Source: Oscheius sp. JU75 | Lineage: Eukaryota; Nematoda; Chromadorea; Rhabditida; Rhabditidae | NCBI GenBank assembly: GCA_037178855.1 | Contig: JASJZC010000001.1 | Span: 8,680,001 to 8,744,000 of the forward strand | Direction of reading: 5' to 3' | DNA: 64,000 bases | Shown here: positions 42,369 through 54,704 of the stretch, piece after piece | Layout: every line of letters begins with the position of its first letter | Position numbering within the stretch: position 1 is the first letter of the stretch | Notes under the pieces: model-generated | What the model was told of the DNA's origin: nothing | The model's database searches: none | The model's input: only the letters and a program-made list of their open reading frames with translations | Made by a program: the position numbers and the translations under genes

Positions 42369-45300
42369 CTAGTTGAACGTCAAAACACTCTCATCGTTTT
42401 GAGTAGTAATGGTCTCATTCGAGACCGAGTAATGCATTGGAGGAGCATAAACTGGATTTCTGAAGGTGGAGATATCTTCTTTATATCTGAAAAATTTTCA
42501 CATTGGCAAAGACAAAAACTAGCCTTGCATAGGCGAAATATCCTCCGGTTCCTACCAGAACCAGGATGAACATTACTCCGAAGATTAGTCCGGGATAGCC
42601 ACTGCTTTTAGGTTCGTCATCCACAGGGTCTTTGACTGCCTTGTAAGCGACCACAAAGCCTCTGAAAGAAACCTTTTATGGTTTCATGTCCCATATTAAC
42701 CTGGCCACAACACTCGCATCAGAAGTGAACAGTAGCGAGGCATTCCGACCCGTAGTTTCCACCTTAGGAGCTACCAGGACATGTCCATGGAGTTGGAGAA
42801 CATGTGGTTTGCTCTGATTGAAGCCATCAAAGAAGGACAAGTAGTCGCTGTGGGGTTCAGTCTCGAAGAATGTCACATTCATGACGATGTGATAGCCCTC
42901 CGGAGCTTGAATATTGTAAATACATCTTGTGTTGAGGCAGTAGGAGTCAGGATACTTTGGAGAGTACAGGTCTTCCCATTCGTCTGGTTGAGCTATGGCG
43001 ATCCCGGGGTCACAGGAACAGTCTGGTGGCTCAGTAATTTACATCCTCTATCTGTACTACCTGCCCGTCCTATCCAGAGCCAGGTCAGATTGAAAGCTGA
43101 GTCTCCTATCCGAACAGCGTCTTTGTCAATGCCCTCCCGTCGATAGACGATGCTGATGGGACCAGCCGAAAATGTATTATACTTCCGGTTGACCAGGGCC
43201 GAGCTGCTCTCTCCGTATCTTAACGAGATTATACGAGAGAGACTGGTTGACATACTTGGTCACGACACCATTTGCCTTCACAGCCAAATGTTCGTTCTCG
43301 TGTGGGAAACGATAAGCAATCTTCATGCGGAAGGTCTGACTCTTGGGAACCTGGGCTTCATTCGGGACTATCTCACCTTTCTGGCGTCACCAGGCACTTC
43401 GAAACGACAATGCATGTCAGGACACTCGGCCGGGATTATCATCGGAAAGGAGCCGTAGCTCTCCAGCTTTTTCACCATGTTCGTAGGACACATACATTCT
43501 GAACTTTGCTTGAGCGGAATCACAAAAGTTCAAAGGCTTTGCCACGTGGCTCAGTCGGTTAGCGCTTTCACTACAGATCGAAAGGCGCAGAGTTCAGTTC
43601 TCAACATTCAAGACCAACCGTTCGGAACGTCGATCGCCTTAACATTCACCGAGAAGCCATGGGAGTCGGACATGACCGAGGAAGCTCGGTATGTGATAGT
43701 GAGCTCGTCGGCCACGATAACCATCTCCTTCTCGTCTCCCGAATTCCATACTTCCATCCTAAAATCTGGCTGTGGGAGCAGGAGAAACACGAACCGTTCA
43801 ACAGCAACAGCGTTCACGTAGAAGCCCAGAGTATCGCGTGTTGTCTTTGCAAAATGCGAGGCTGTGACCACGTAGGCATTCATGAATCCGGCTGTCCTGT
43901 TCTTTCTGCTGACTTTGTAGTCACATTCGATCGCTTGACAGTACATTAATGGGTATCCGGGGGAGGAAATGTTGACGTCCTCATTGCGCATGATTCCGAA
44001 GGCGGTTGTGGAACAGTTACAGGCTAAAAATGTGTATGTCTGGATGAAAGCGACCTACGATCGTAGTTGAGAGCAACAAACGACAGATAGCAATTATCAA
44101 TCAGCCTTCTGCCATAGTAAAAGTTGGTTCCACGGACTTTTATGTCAACTGTCTGGGTTTCTCTCGTATAGACCTCATTGTTGGTGAAACTGAAGTATCT
44201 TGTTTTTACTGACTCGCGAGCTTTTGAGCATTAGTGTAAGTTTGAAATGTGTTGTTCTACCCGAAGAGCTCGGAATATGTTACAGACGTCTATAATATCG
44301 ACCAGTCAGTTTCCGTCATTACATTACGGGTGCATGGGGTGCACGGTGGTACGCGTTTTCAAATGACGTCCAGCGAAGAATTTCCCTGTATAATCTTGAT
44401 TCGCATTTTTGTGTGCTTTACATTCGTTTTATCGGTTTCTAAATGTGTCTGAATGGTTCAATGCCAAATTCTGAACTAGAGAAATCTACATTGTCAGCAA
44501 TATTTCTGAGAAATACGGAGAAATTTGGTCATACAATGTGGAAACAGCGTTCCGTCTTCTCCTCAGTTATTCTCGATGACTTTACGATCGAGGCAGACAA
44601 TATTAGGGTGTAATTTGACGGCGAATCGATTGGACACACTTATAAGACGAAAATATGGGTGAAAAGCACAGAAAAAAGAGCAAATCAAGCTTATTCGGGG
44701 AATTTCGTGGCGGGACTCTACTACATACAGAGTGGCCCCGCCATCTGAGATATGAGCATGTCCATTTAAGCTTATTCATTTGTTAGAAGATTCTTGTCTA
44801 CCTGTTTCCGATCATATACATCCTTCTTCTTCCGATTATATACACTAGCGCAAGTCAGCTGCATTTCCGCTTGTATTCTCACTCCCTCTCTGTCGTGAGA
44901 CAGAGGAAATAGAAACTGACCTCCAGTACTGTTCCCTTTCCCCAGGAAGGGAAGCTACAGCCTGGACATTATTATAGTAGGAGAAAGGATCACATTTGGA
45001 GCGAAGAAGAATGGAGTGATTGGAAATTAGTCTAAAGACACATCCCGACGCGAGCCAGCCACGATGGCTAATGTTCTGAGCAGTAGACTTTGCTTGGATG
45101 AAGGGGTACGGGCATCCAATCTTTCCGTTTTCTGGAAACGAGGAATTACGACGCTGACATCCACACAAACCTCCTGGAATTCCATCTGTCGTGTCGACTC
45201 TTTCGTACTCTACGAGAAAACGACCAGTACTGGAGCCGTCAGTGGTCATATTGAAGAAGAGACCGACACCTTTCGGAGCCGTGTACACGTTGAAACTCTG

Positions 45301-46537
45301 ACTGGCCAAGCTATACATATTGATATTTACTTATCACATTGAACTGACTTATGAAAATGCATTTGCTCCCGTTTCCCATCCACGTAGGCGTAGTAGTACA
45401 GATCCAGTCGGTCGTAACTTTCCTCCATCTGCATTGAACGTATCTTGAGCAGTATTGAGTACACCGGATTGGGCTCGATCTCATAGAGACAGACCTGATC
45501 GTCACAGTATCTGGAAGCACTTTTCATAAGGCAAGCCGTTTAAGCTTCTTAAGGGCTGTCAGTGCTCGTTTTTTTTTTAACTTCAACTGTCCTGGATTGA
45601 CTTGTCAGCTCTAATCTAGAACGTTGCCTTGACAGAAAAGGCTGCACGAATACTGTCAAGTATTATTCCATACAAAAGTTATCATCAGCTGCCAAAAGCA
45701 GCTTCTCCGCTCTGAGTTTGTTTGGAAACAGTCGGCTGCGCCGTTTCCCCAATAGCAGAAGTTCTCAAGTTTCTGCCAGAGCTGACTTGTCAACAAAAAT
45801 CTTGACTTATCATGACTTGGCAGCTTTTGTCTCGTGGTGACGAACAGACGGAAGGGCCAGGCATCATAAACTTGGCCGAAATGTTCGCGTCGGCCAGGTT
45901 CATTCGCAGAGGGCGCCATGGCCTGGTTTGTAAACAGCGTGCGCCTATGGTCTGCAACCTGGCCTTAGTGGTCAGGTTTCAAATCGGACACCATTGCGCT
46001 CTAGTAGTAGAGAGATTTGTGACAGACAGACGCCTATTGCAAATTTTAAAAGTTGGATGTACTTGGCAGGCTTGGCAGCGGTTTCCAAGGCTTCGAGCAG
46101 TATTGTTAACGGGTGCTATCCAAGTAACGGGGGCTTGTATGTTGTCCAGCCTTATTATGTACGCAATTGCATAGCTATGTACTGTCTTCGAATAGTATAA
46201 GAGTCTTGGTTGGATTGAGCCGGGAATCGAACAAAGAACTTAGACTAATGCTGGCGCGTTTTGCAAATCCGCCAATGCTTTCTTCTTTTTTTTCCCTTTC
46301 CCCCTCCTACCTTCCCGGATATCCTGGGCTCTTGATAGTTCCCTCCATCTCATCCGAACCATAACTGATTAAGGTGCAGTGACAGGGATGTCTAGTCGAT
46401 GGAGCTTCTGAGGTCGCTTCATCTCCATCTGTATCGTCTTCTCGAATCGGTTGTCTAGTCTCCTTTTCGTCATAATCATTTTGAGCAAATACAGTAGCAA
46501 AGACGAGCAAGAGAACTGCCACCAGTCGAGCGTTCAT
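42369..46537 (-). CDS. Multi-CUB-like type I membrane protein 2
   Basis: Eleven exons: 46537-46311, 45510-45349, 45310-44921, 44198-44059, 44023-43619, 43498-43377, 43335-43256, 43218-43061, 43022-42701, 42661-42524 and 42486-42369 (753 aa). It is a paralog of the gene at 21018-23987. A signal peptide (MNARLVAVLLLVFATVFA) and an acidic linker precede a clear CUB (CHCTLISYGSDEMEGTIKSP...). Further CxC-started modules follow (CGC, CNC, CMC, CSC), then FFETEPHSDYLSFFDGFN and a transmembrane helix near 694-715. Several introns are at equivalent places, for example the CUB start after LNYD (here) and LEYD (paralog). The last intron needs a GC donor to keep the frame; the resulting tail contains RNPVYAPP, like the paralog's ENPVFSF. 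No ligand or function can be assigned. Confidence 0.85.
43539..43609 (+). repeat. tRNA-derived SINE-like copy
   Basis: CGTGGCTCAGTCGGTTAGCG and AGAGTTCAGTTCTCAAC at tRNA spacing, preceded by CTTTGCC as in the 17606 copy. Lies in CUB gene 2 intron 5. Confidence 0.75.
45730..46040 (+). repeat. Dispersed repeat family D
   Basis: GGCTGCGCCG, CATGACTTGGCAGC, TCTCGTGGTGACGAACAGAC, then ACACCATTGCGCTC and AGAGAG. The same order of words recurs at 56940-57190 and 63350-63460. Lies in intron 1 of CUB gene 2. Confidence 0.75.
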
Positions 46538-47502
46538 GGCGGCCAGTTTGGATGTAAACTGAAAATTGAGCAAGGCGCTCTTGAGGGGTCTAAACAGTCC
46601 ATGATATACTGTTTATCGTTTATAGTTGCGCGTTTTTCGTCAGAACAGAGGAGGGTGGATGCAGGCGATACCAAACAACAGGCAAGCGTCGAGCCATTGT
46701 TATTAAAAGCACTGTGCCGAAATCAAAGTTCTAGAGCGAATCGAAAATTTACTTGTCATCTATTACTGATTATTACTCCGAAACGAACACTACATTTTAT
46801 TTTCGGCAGGATATTTACTGTCAGCTCCTCTGAACTGCTGAAAAAGTCAGGGGGGTTTTCAAAACCGCGAAAACGACCACTTTTTGGAAAACGGAAGTAA
46901 TAGCCGTATTCCTCGCAAAATTCTTTTAAGGCAATTTCCCTGAGATTCGCGTTTTATTCTGTTTTCAAAGTCAAACAGGCGTAAAGAACTTCGGCCTATT
47001 TAATAAAAGTAGACTAGCAGCCTATGGCTGCTTCACAGTCGTTTGGGTTTCAGTTAGCTTTCTAGTCGAGCTTCCACATATTGAGCGAGATTCCTATACA
47101 GCTCTCCGCCTACAACTGACTTACCAATAATTCTTGACCTGCCATTTTTGCTTCATGGTCTCGAACAAACACAAACAACAGAGTCATTCACAGACACCAT
47201 TGCGCTTTCATATTTTTTTTGGCGATAAGAGACAAACACTTAGGTAGGCTTTACCACAAAATCTTTGCCACAAAATCTCTTGAAATGGCAGAACCGTTCT
47301 GATAGTTTCGTTTATAGCTCGTCATCGTTACCGAAGCTTGCCACTATGACAAAATAACACAAATTTTTGATGGACAAGGTCGTTGACTATAAATTTATTA
47401 TTTGAAATACAATGGGATGCGTGAGAGGTAGGATAACGTTCAGTTGTCAAAGGCTGGCATGACTTAGATTCGGTTGTTTTCCTTCGGGTTTCGACGATAT
47501 CT
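46538..47502. other. Spacer between CUB gene 2 and zyxin
   Basis: No exon supported. Contains a family D copy at 47038-47220 and the zyxin 3' UTR. Confidence 0.5.
47038..47220 (+). repeat. Dispersed repeat family D
   Basis: Aligns with 40960-41110 in its first half and with 63390-63430 in its second (CAAACACAAACAACAGAGTC, then ACACCATTGCGCTTTC). Confidence 0.7.
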
Positions 47503-49743
47503 TCAGAGATCAGTTATCGGGGCCGATCGTGTCTTTGCCCAGTGGATATGACAATTTCGACAGAGAAGATGACCATCCAGCGGGTAGCATTTTTGGACGG
47601 CATCAAACGAGGCATTGCAGCCCTCGCAGCAGTAGCAGCTCTTAGACATTTAGAGATTTGAAAAAATGTATAAGATTACCTCGTGGTAGCTGTTGTTCAG
47701 AGCCACTACGCGGGTAGTCTCCCCAGTCTCCGGATCTGGTGTAATGGGACGTTTGCAGGTGCCACAACGAGGAGCATACCGGTTGTGGTAGCATTGGAGA
47801 CAGAAGGGCTGAAACATGCCATCCCCATCTGTTAGTAAAACCAGCCTACCTGATTCTCAGTGTCGGCCGAAAACGGAATCCCATCCAGTCCCTTGTAGCA
47901 ATCCGTGCAGCGGAAACATTTGGGATGGAAGTGTCGATGAAGAGTTGACAGGACAGTCTCCGTGATTGGCAGTTTGCAAGCAGCACAAAGTGTATCTCTT
48001 TGCTGGACCATTTGCTCGGTAAAGTAGTCCTGCTTGCAGTAGAAGCGACCGTCATTCAAGTAGAACTGCTGGTCTCTGAAAATGGCGAACTCGCAAGAAA
48101 AAAGTCAGCTATTCAAGTGGTATTCAAAAGGTAAAAGTTTCGAACCCGGGATTTTTTTCTTCTTATTCGGCTCTCTAACTGATTGCGCCATTAGGGGAAA
48201 GTTGCGCGTTTCAGCTCGATACTTGATCTCAACAGGAAAGGAAGCACACTCACTTTAGCTCCTTCCCGCAAACTTCGCAAACAAAACAAGCAGAATGGTA
48301 GGTGCTCTCCTGAACCGTGTACCGATCTTCCGTATCGTACATTGGTCGACGACAGTGGGCACAGCTTCCGACCTCGTGTTTCTTATCCATCACCAGGTTC
48401 TCGTGCAGTTTCTTGGTCAACTCTTCGAGCTTTCTGTCCCGACTGTTAGATTCGATCTCAATCCTCCTCCAGAGATCACTATTGGACCCAGAGCCAAATC
48501 TTCCTGACGGCGGCTTGGCATTGACCCTTACTTGTTGGGTCAAACTCGGACCATATCCGAAATTGGGGGCTGCTGGTGTTTTCGGAGCAGACTTGGAGTC
48601 CGTTTTCTGAGAAAGAATGGCGTCGCCAAGTTTTTTCGGTCTCTTACCTGACTAACAGGAGAGAAGCGTGGACGCGTGTTGACTGTGACCACTGGGACAG
48701 AACTGCTGTTCCTGAAGGCCTGGTTGAAAGACTTGGTCGGGCTGTCGACTCGGGGAGAAGGGGTGGTCGTTTGGGACTTGTAAAGGGAGGCATAGTCGGA
48801 ATATCTGGAAAGCATCAGATTGATACTGTCCTAGTATGGATTTTTCAGAGACCAGTGGAATAGTCTTGATGAATGTCAGCAATGAATAATTCCAACTTGA
48901 ACAACTTACGAGGACTGACTCGGCGGACTCTGACTTTTGTGCGAAGATGCAGATGAATAGTCGGACGACTTTCGTTCATGACGATGGTCTGTCTTGATCC
49001 TCAAGTAAGGAGAGGACAGTTCTCCCGGTGGAGAGGGGAGTGAGTTCGAGGCGGAGGAGCTCCTCTGAAAATCGGGAGTTCATGTCGATCTGCTTGTCTG
49101 TGATTCATAAGCTACGTCAACTGCCCCCCCCCCAATCTTGTTCTATCTTTTTCAAACTGTCATTCAAATTTCCAACTAACCGTTCCTTGATCCTCGTCAC
49201 TATCACTGTGATTCGTATAATGCTGCGTAGAGTAGCGGATTTGCCGAGCATACTCCCGAGCAGTCTCCGGCGTCTCGACACCGAAACCACCCGGAGCTTT
49301 TGGACGACTCATAGCAAGAACCTGAACCTATTTTCACAACTTTCTAGTCGCAACTTACATCATTTCGCCATTTTTCAGCATCCTCGGGATTGATATGTTG
49401 CTTTTTAGCTTGGACGTTTCCAAGCTTCACCATGCCGTTTTCCGAGGGAGGCAGCATGTCTCCCATCATTTTCTGAAAAAATAAAAGTTGTGGTCAGGAT
49501 GGCTGGAACAGTATCCGGACACTGGCACTTGGCCGCAAGGGTACTTGACCATATTCGGGTTGAGGGGACCGGTACAGAGAGACGAGAAGAGAACTACCCT
49601 ACCTTCTGTTTCTGCATATTGATGACATCGAGCTTGCTGGCAATGTCCCGCGTCTCACTCTTTTCATAGATGTTCTGTGGTGGTGGTGGTCGTCCGAAGG
49701 AGTCCAACTCGATGAGAAAGGAGTTCGAATTGAATTCCGTCAT
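47503..49743 (-). CDS. zyx-1: Zyxin family focal-adhesion protein with three LIM domains
   Basis: Nine exons: 49743-49603, 49472-49359, 49321-49181, 49064-48910, 48804-48648, 48606-48254, 48075-47850, 47808-47680 and 47640-47503 (517 aa). Three C-terminal LIM zinc domains (about 318-372, 379-435 and 440-505) match zyxin/LPP/ajuba order and spacing: CAHC...HSACFVC, then CAACKLPI...HPKCFRC...YAPRCGTCKRPI, then YHESCYCCEGC...LDGHLLCRNCH. The N-terminal half is Ser/Pro-rich and probably disordered. A PPPP run after FGR near residues 16-21 recalls, but does not match exactly, the FPPPP sites by which zyxin recruits Ena/VASP. Zyxins sit at actin-anchoring adhesions and shuttle to the nucleus. CTTTCAG directly abuts the ATG, so the start follows a trans-splice site or a 5' intron; other start isoforms are possible. 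Confidence 0.93.
48138..48199 (-). repeat. Degenerate tRNA-derived SINE-like copy
   Basis: The minus strand shows TGGCGCAATCAGTTAGAGAG (A-box region) and CCGGGTTCGAAAC (B box) at tRNA-like spacing, in zyxin intron 6. Confidence 0.6.
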
Positions 49744-52700
49744 CTGAAAGCAAGTAGTCGAAATTGGGGCTGAGACATATCAAAAGGAGACGCCGAATCG
49801 GATTATCCTCCTCCCGGATAATAACCTCGGCCCTTTTTGGCCAAGATCAACACTCCCACCCAACCGCTAGCCACTAATTGGTTGAAAGCATCCCCGAGGA
49901 GGGTGAGATATGGATCGGACAAGGAGAAAGGGACTGGATAGAGTCTTAAGAATTAGGATCGAAGAAGAAATGGGAGATAGGTAGTCAGAAGATGGTGTGG
50001 TAAACACTGCGGCAGGAGCAGCAGAAGCCTGGTATGTTAGAGGTATTCTCGTTCGTACCATCTCTCTATCGTGTTCGAGCCAGCCGAGACAATTTTTAGA
50101 GGCTCAACTGATGCTATTAAAAGACTCTCAATATAAGTTCTAATTTGGTATTGCTACAGGACAAGGAATACGCAAGCATAGAAAGTTAACAGCTAAAAGG
50201 TTGAATTAAAAAACCTCTCGGACAGCTAGAAACTAGGCTTGAAGCTTTGGTACTCCAATACAAAAGAGAGATTGAGAAACGGGTCCGCTCCCTCCCTGTG
50301 GGTGGTCTCCTCTTCAAAAGTTTCTCAAGTCGATCGCCACGGTGGTAGCAGTCGTAGAAAGACTGCCATAAAAGCGTGCGAGATAACAAAGGGGTGTCCA
50401 TAAAATTGGCGGAAGATCGCGCTCTTGAGGAAAAATGGTGGTCAATCAAAAATGGTTTGGAGCTGTGGGAATAGGGGAAACAGATAAGCAGGGCAAATAT
50501 GTGGTTCGCAATGAGTCATACAAGCATGGTGGGAGTGGAATTCGAGGGTGTAATTGAGAAAGTTTCATCGAGGCGAAAGGAAATTGTGAAGAGAAAGGAC
50601 AACTTTTTTGGGGAACAAAAAGGTAAGATTGAGAGAGGAAAGTGGAATTCCTCCACTGTCCCAAAATTTAGAGCTTGGCAATTCGAGGTGAAAACAAACA
50701 ATAAAGAATTTGTGATCACCATGAAGAAAGTGCTATCTTAGCCCACCAGATCACAGTGACAGGTTTTGCACCAGAAGTCAGCTGACACAAACAACTGTAG
50801 CTGTTTGTGAGAAACCGACGACATGTTCCATTATTTGCAAATTGACCCCTCTCAGGCCATTACAAAGTTAACATGTCAAATAATCGGTCTGTCCTTGCGA
50901 AAGAGCAGCCACATTAAAAGCGAAGCTGAAATTTAAATTTAGTTACCTAGTCGATAGGCTAGAGGTTTGGGAAAAAAGGCGCTCAATGGTAGCCGAAGTT
51001 TGGACAGAACTGAAACTTGAGAAGTTACTACAAGACTCGAACACTTTTTCAGCATGGGATATAAGAGCTCCATGGTCTTGTGACGATGTGCTTAACTTTT
51101 GGCCAACCGGTGCTTTATATAAAAGGACTGTACGAACAGGGATCGGACAGTCGGTCCAGATCATAAAAAGTTCGAATAAGAAAAGCCTGTTACAAAGATA
51201 GTAAGGTCAACATGCTCATTTTGGCGTGTCTCTCTTCTTTTTGAACAAAAGAGGCTGAAGGAAGAACGAGGCAGGATGGGCGCCGAATGGCGCGCAATTA
51301 ACCGGAAACGTGAATCATCCGGACGGACAGTCGGTATGGGGAGAAAGGAATGGGTCACTCGAGGAATTTGCATGTTACGCAACTCGAGCGAGCGCAAGGT
51401 TTTAAAAAAGTGGAACAAGCAAACATAAGGTGCAAAAAGGGTATTTGCAAAGAATGACTCTTTACGTCTTGAACCATTGAATGTTTATGAATGGCGAGGA
51501 TCATACTGTTAATACACATTCTGGACGCTATCTAGGAATGGAAAATAGCATCTGTTTCTATAATAAAGTGACCGCTCATTGATGACCGGAAGGGGCGGGC
51601 TGGGCCGAAAAAGCTAATGATATTCTTATGACAAAGATTTGAATTTACGAGTCTGACCGACGGCAACATCAAAGCCAGCGTATTGACGAACCAGGCCTCT
51701 TGGTGTTCTATTTTCAGTTCTGTATGTAGCCGTCTACTTTTTTACCCTGTTAATGCCTGCCAGTTCTAACAAGATTTTCTGTACAAGACTCATTACCCCA
51801 TTAATAGCAACTAACAGGTACGGTTTGATAAGTACGGTAAAAGGTGGACTGAGTTCTACTGTGATGGTGTCCTCCATTAAGGCAGTAATCGTCAGAACGA
51901 AAGAGTTCAAAGCTGGTGACTGTTAAAATGGCAAACGTCTCTTTCATAATCACCTAGTATGTAGGCACAAACACTCTTATCTCTTCACCTCTTCAGTTCA
52001 ACACAAATGTTTACTGTTAACAGGTTAACTTTGTTTGTTAGCAAGCCAGACGATTCAGGCGGTTCTACCAACAACTACAGTAGTTAGATGTCACAACGAT
52101 CAAGCTCGCAGTTTGACAGTGGGACAAATTTCTAAATTGGTGGGAGAGAAAGTGAATAATGTAGGGGATGAATCGATAATCGGACGGCGATTGTCACAAA
52201 TCGCGGTATCAACGCGACGTCTTCGTGTGGTGTCGCGTGCGAAACTCTAGGAATGTGAAATCCCGCCCCGGGAAGAGAGAGTGAGATCCGCAGCACGCGG
52301 TGAAGGTCAAAATTCCACAACAGTCGTTTGTGATCAGAGTTTGCATTTTTGCGAAGAGTTCGGGACAGAAGGACAGCCACTATCTTATCAGACGGAAGGT
52401 TCTGGAAAAGAGCACAAATTCCAGACAGCCTTTCAATAGAAGGCGTAGGAAGCTTTTACTTTGAAAATGATATACAAAGTTGTAGTCTATTTCGAATTCT
52501 ACAACTTTACAGAACACCAACAAGACGAAAATTAACCGATCAGGTAAAACTGTCAGATAACTGGCCGAATCGGCTGCTCTCACCCGTACTTCTAATGGGT
52601 ACAGATGAAATGGAAGACACGACGGGCTCTGAAGAAGAGTAGCTAGTCGTGGTTTACGGTATTCAATCTTTCCTAACAGCGCACCAGCCTTCAAAACTAA

Positions 52701-54704
52701 TTAGCATAATCTCGAACGTGTAATTTGGTCCCAAAAGTGCCACTTCGGGTGATTGGACCTACTTTAGGAGGGATTCGGCTGCTGACTGTTAGCTGGACAA
52801 AAAGCACAAGAAGAAAATTGAGGTTAATCGCCCCTGTCCTAAAGCGGAGGGATTAGACAGTAGAAAACGACCATCTATTCCAAAACGGACAGGTTTTTTG
52901 TGCATGTGGTCGTAGGAGAGTGGGGTTCGCTTTGAAATACAACAGAAAATAGCTTGAAGAAGAGCTGGAAGTCTTCTTTAAAGCCGGGCACCGAATGTGA
53001 CGTTATCTACGGAATTTCGTCTCGCGATCGATGCGGCAGATAAGTTCGTCAGCAGCCGTTCTCTATGTAGACATGGTTCCTCGCTTGCCTTTTTCCGGGA
53101 TTAACCCAAATTGGATCCGACCACAGGCTGTGGTAAAAAGGTGAACGGGAAACGGATAGAGTGGAGGAACACGAATGGGACAAGACGTTTTTGTGAAACA
53201 CCAATTTCAAACGCCATATTTGACGACAGAAAAGTAAAATATAGGAATCGAACCTAAGCTTATATTATCACACACTAGGCAATGCCAATCTTGTAATGGA
53301 GTTTGCTCGAGAAGTGATGAGTAGGCTAATTGCGCACGGGTTTTAATTGGAAGTGCAGCACCTGCTAGTACAACTTGATAATTACGAAGATGACCCTTCT
53401 TATTTGATTACTTCAAAACGTATACTTCTAAAGTCAAAAAGGCGAAACGAGATCAACAAAGAACACTTCCCTTGCCAAACAATCTCTCTTTTTTGGGACT
53501 CGCTTCTCGGATCAGCTCTCCGTCCTCAAACAAGGAAAAGCTCTTTCTTTGCGACTTGCAAAGTCTGTTTGAAGAGTGTTCGACCAGCCAGAAGACCAAA
53601 AAAACCTCGGGGCTCATGGTCCCGTAAAGTAAACATGGACCGAATGTGGACAAAGGTTATCACAAGAGGGCGCTAATAACCCGAGTGATTGTGTACCTAT
53701 GGAGGACAATAATCAAGGTCGGAAATGGAGAGAGACCAATTAGTCTCAGCCGGTTGTTTTTGACACGGGCTGTTTGTACTGGATTAAAAAGCAGGACGTA
53801 CAAGCTTATCGCCTGGTAGCCGAAATGTTTGTCAAACTAGGTCTGCAGAGCGGGAATAACATAATGTTTCATCTAATAGTTACCAATAGTTACCCCAGGT
53901 GGCGAAAACTTGTAGTTTAACACTTATAACAACTAACAACGCTAACTGAAGTCACGTAGTTCGTAATGAAACAATAAAGACTAGTTTTAAACTGAGGATG
54001 CAAGAAGGTATGATTTTTCTAGCATGAAGAATGTGTTCCGAGAAGTATAGAGAACGACTGTACGTCCAATAAAAGGGCTCTTGGTATGAACAGGTGCGTT
54101 TACAGATGGGCATGAACAAACCTCCCGCGGCTCGTAAAATAAAGCCCGTGTTTCTGTACAGACCAAGCTGTGTCACCCCGCACACAGACATTGGTCAGCA
54201 CAAAAAGGGGAAGACCGCCGCGCAGAGATGACTCAGAACTTTAGGTGAGAAGAAGGAAGTGCTGGCCAGAAGAAGGGCAACGTCTCGCCTTGCATATAAG
54301 CATACTGCGAAGGCGAATGTGTAAACAACGACCTCCTCGAGGCGAAGCTCTCGCGTACCGGGGGAGACAATAGAGACAGTGTGAATGGAGCTCCGTTGAG
54401 GTGTTGAGCAACGTATATGCAAATGAGTATGTGTAAGACGGCTGACCCCTCTATGACACGGCAGTAACAAAGGTTGCGGCTCGTCAGGTGCGCATAATGT
54501 GGAAGAGATGCCGACAAGGGGCTGGCAAAATGTTACTGGTGCTATTCTACGTACTGCAACACACTAAAATTAAAATGGGTCTTGCAACAACAATTCTACA
54601 GATGAAGTCTTGGATCTGAAAGAGGCAAAGAAAAATTACCTTCAGGCTCTCGGTGCAATGAGTATCAACTTTCTAATGTTCTCTTTTTATTAAAATAATT
54701 ACTT
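49744..54704. other. Long gene-free stretch upstream of zyxin
   Basis: Nearly 5 kb without a supported exon. Open frames such as 50499-50741, 51161-51418 and 53347-53676 show no domain and no coherent splicing. It contains a hairpin-repeat copy (52468-52518). It may be zyxin regulatory DNA, an undetected 5' exon region, or both. Confidence 0.5.
52468..52518. repeat. Short palindromic hairpin repeat, copy 8
   Basis: ATGATATACAAAGTTGTAG, a spacer, then CTACAACTTTACAGAACACC. Confidence 0.75.

Noticed and set aside
50499-50741. Lysine-rich 80-codon + strand open frame
   Set aside because: No domain, no supporting splice sites and an overlapping minus-strand frame of equal quality.
53347-53676. 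109-codon + strand open frame
   Set aside because: Basic, low-information sequence without family resemblance or splice context.
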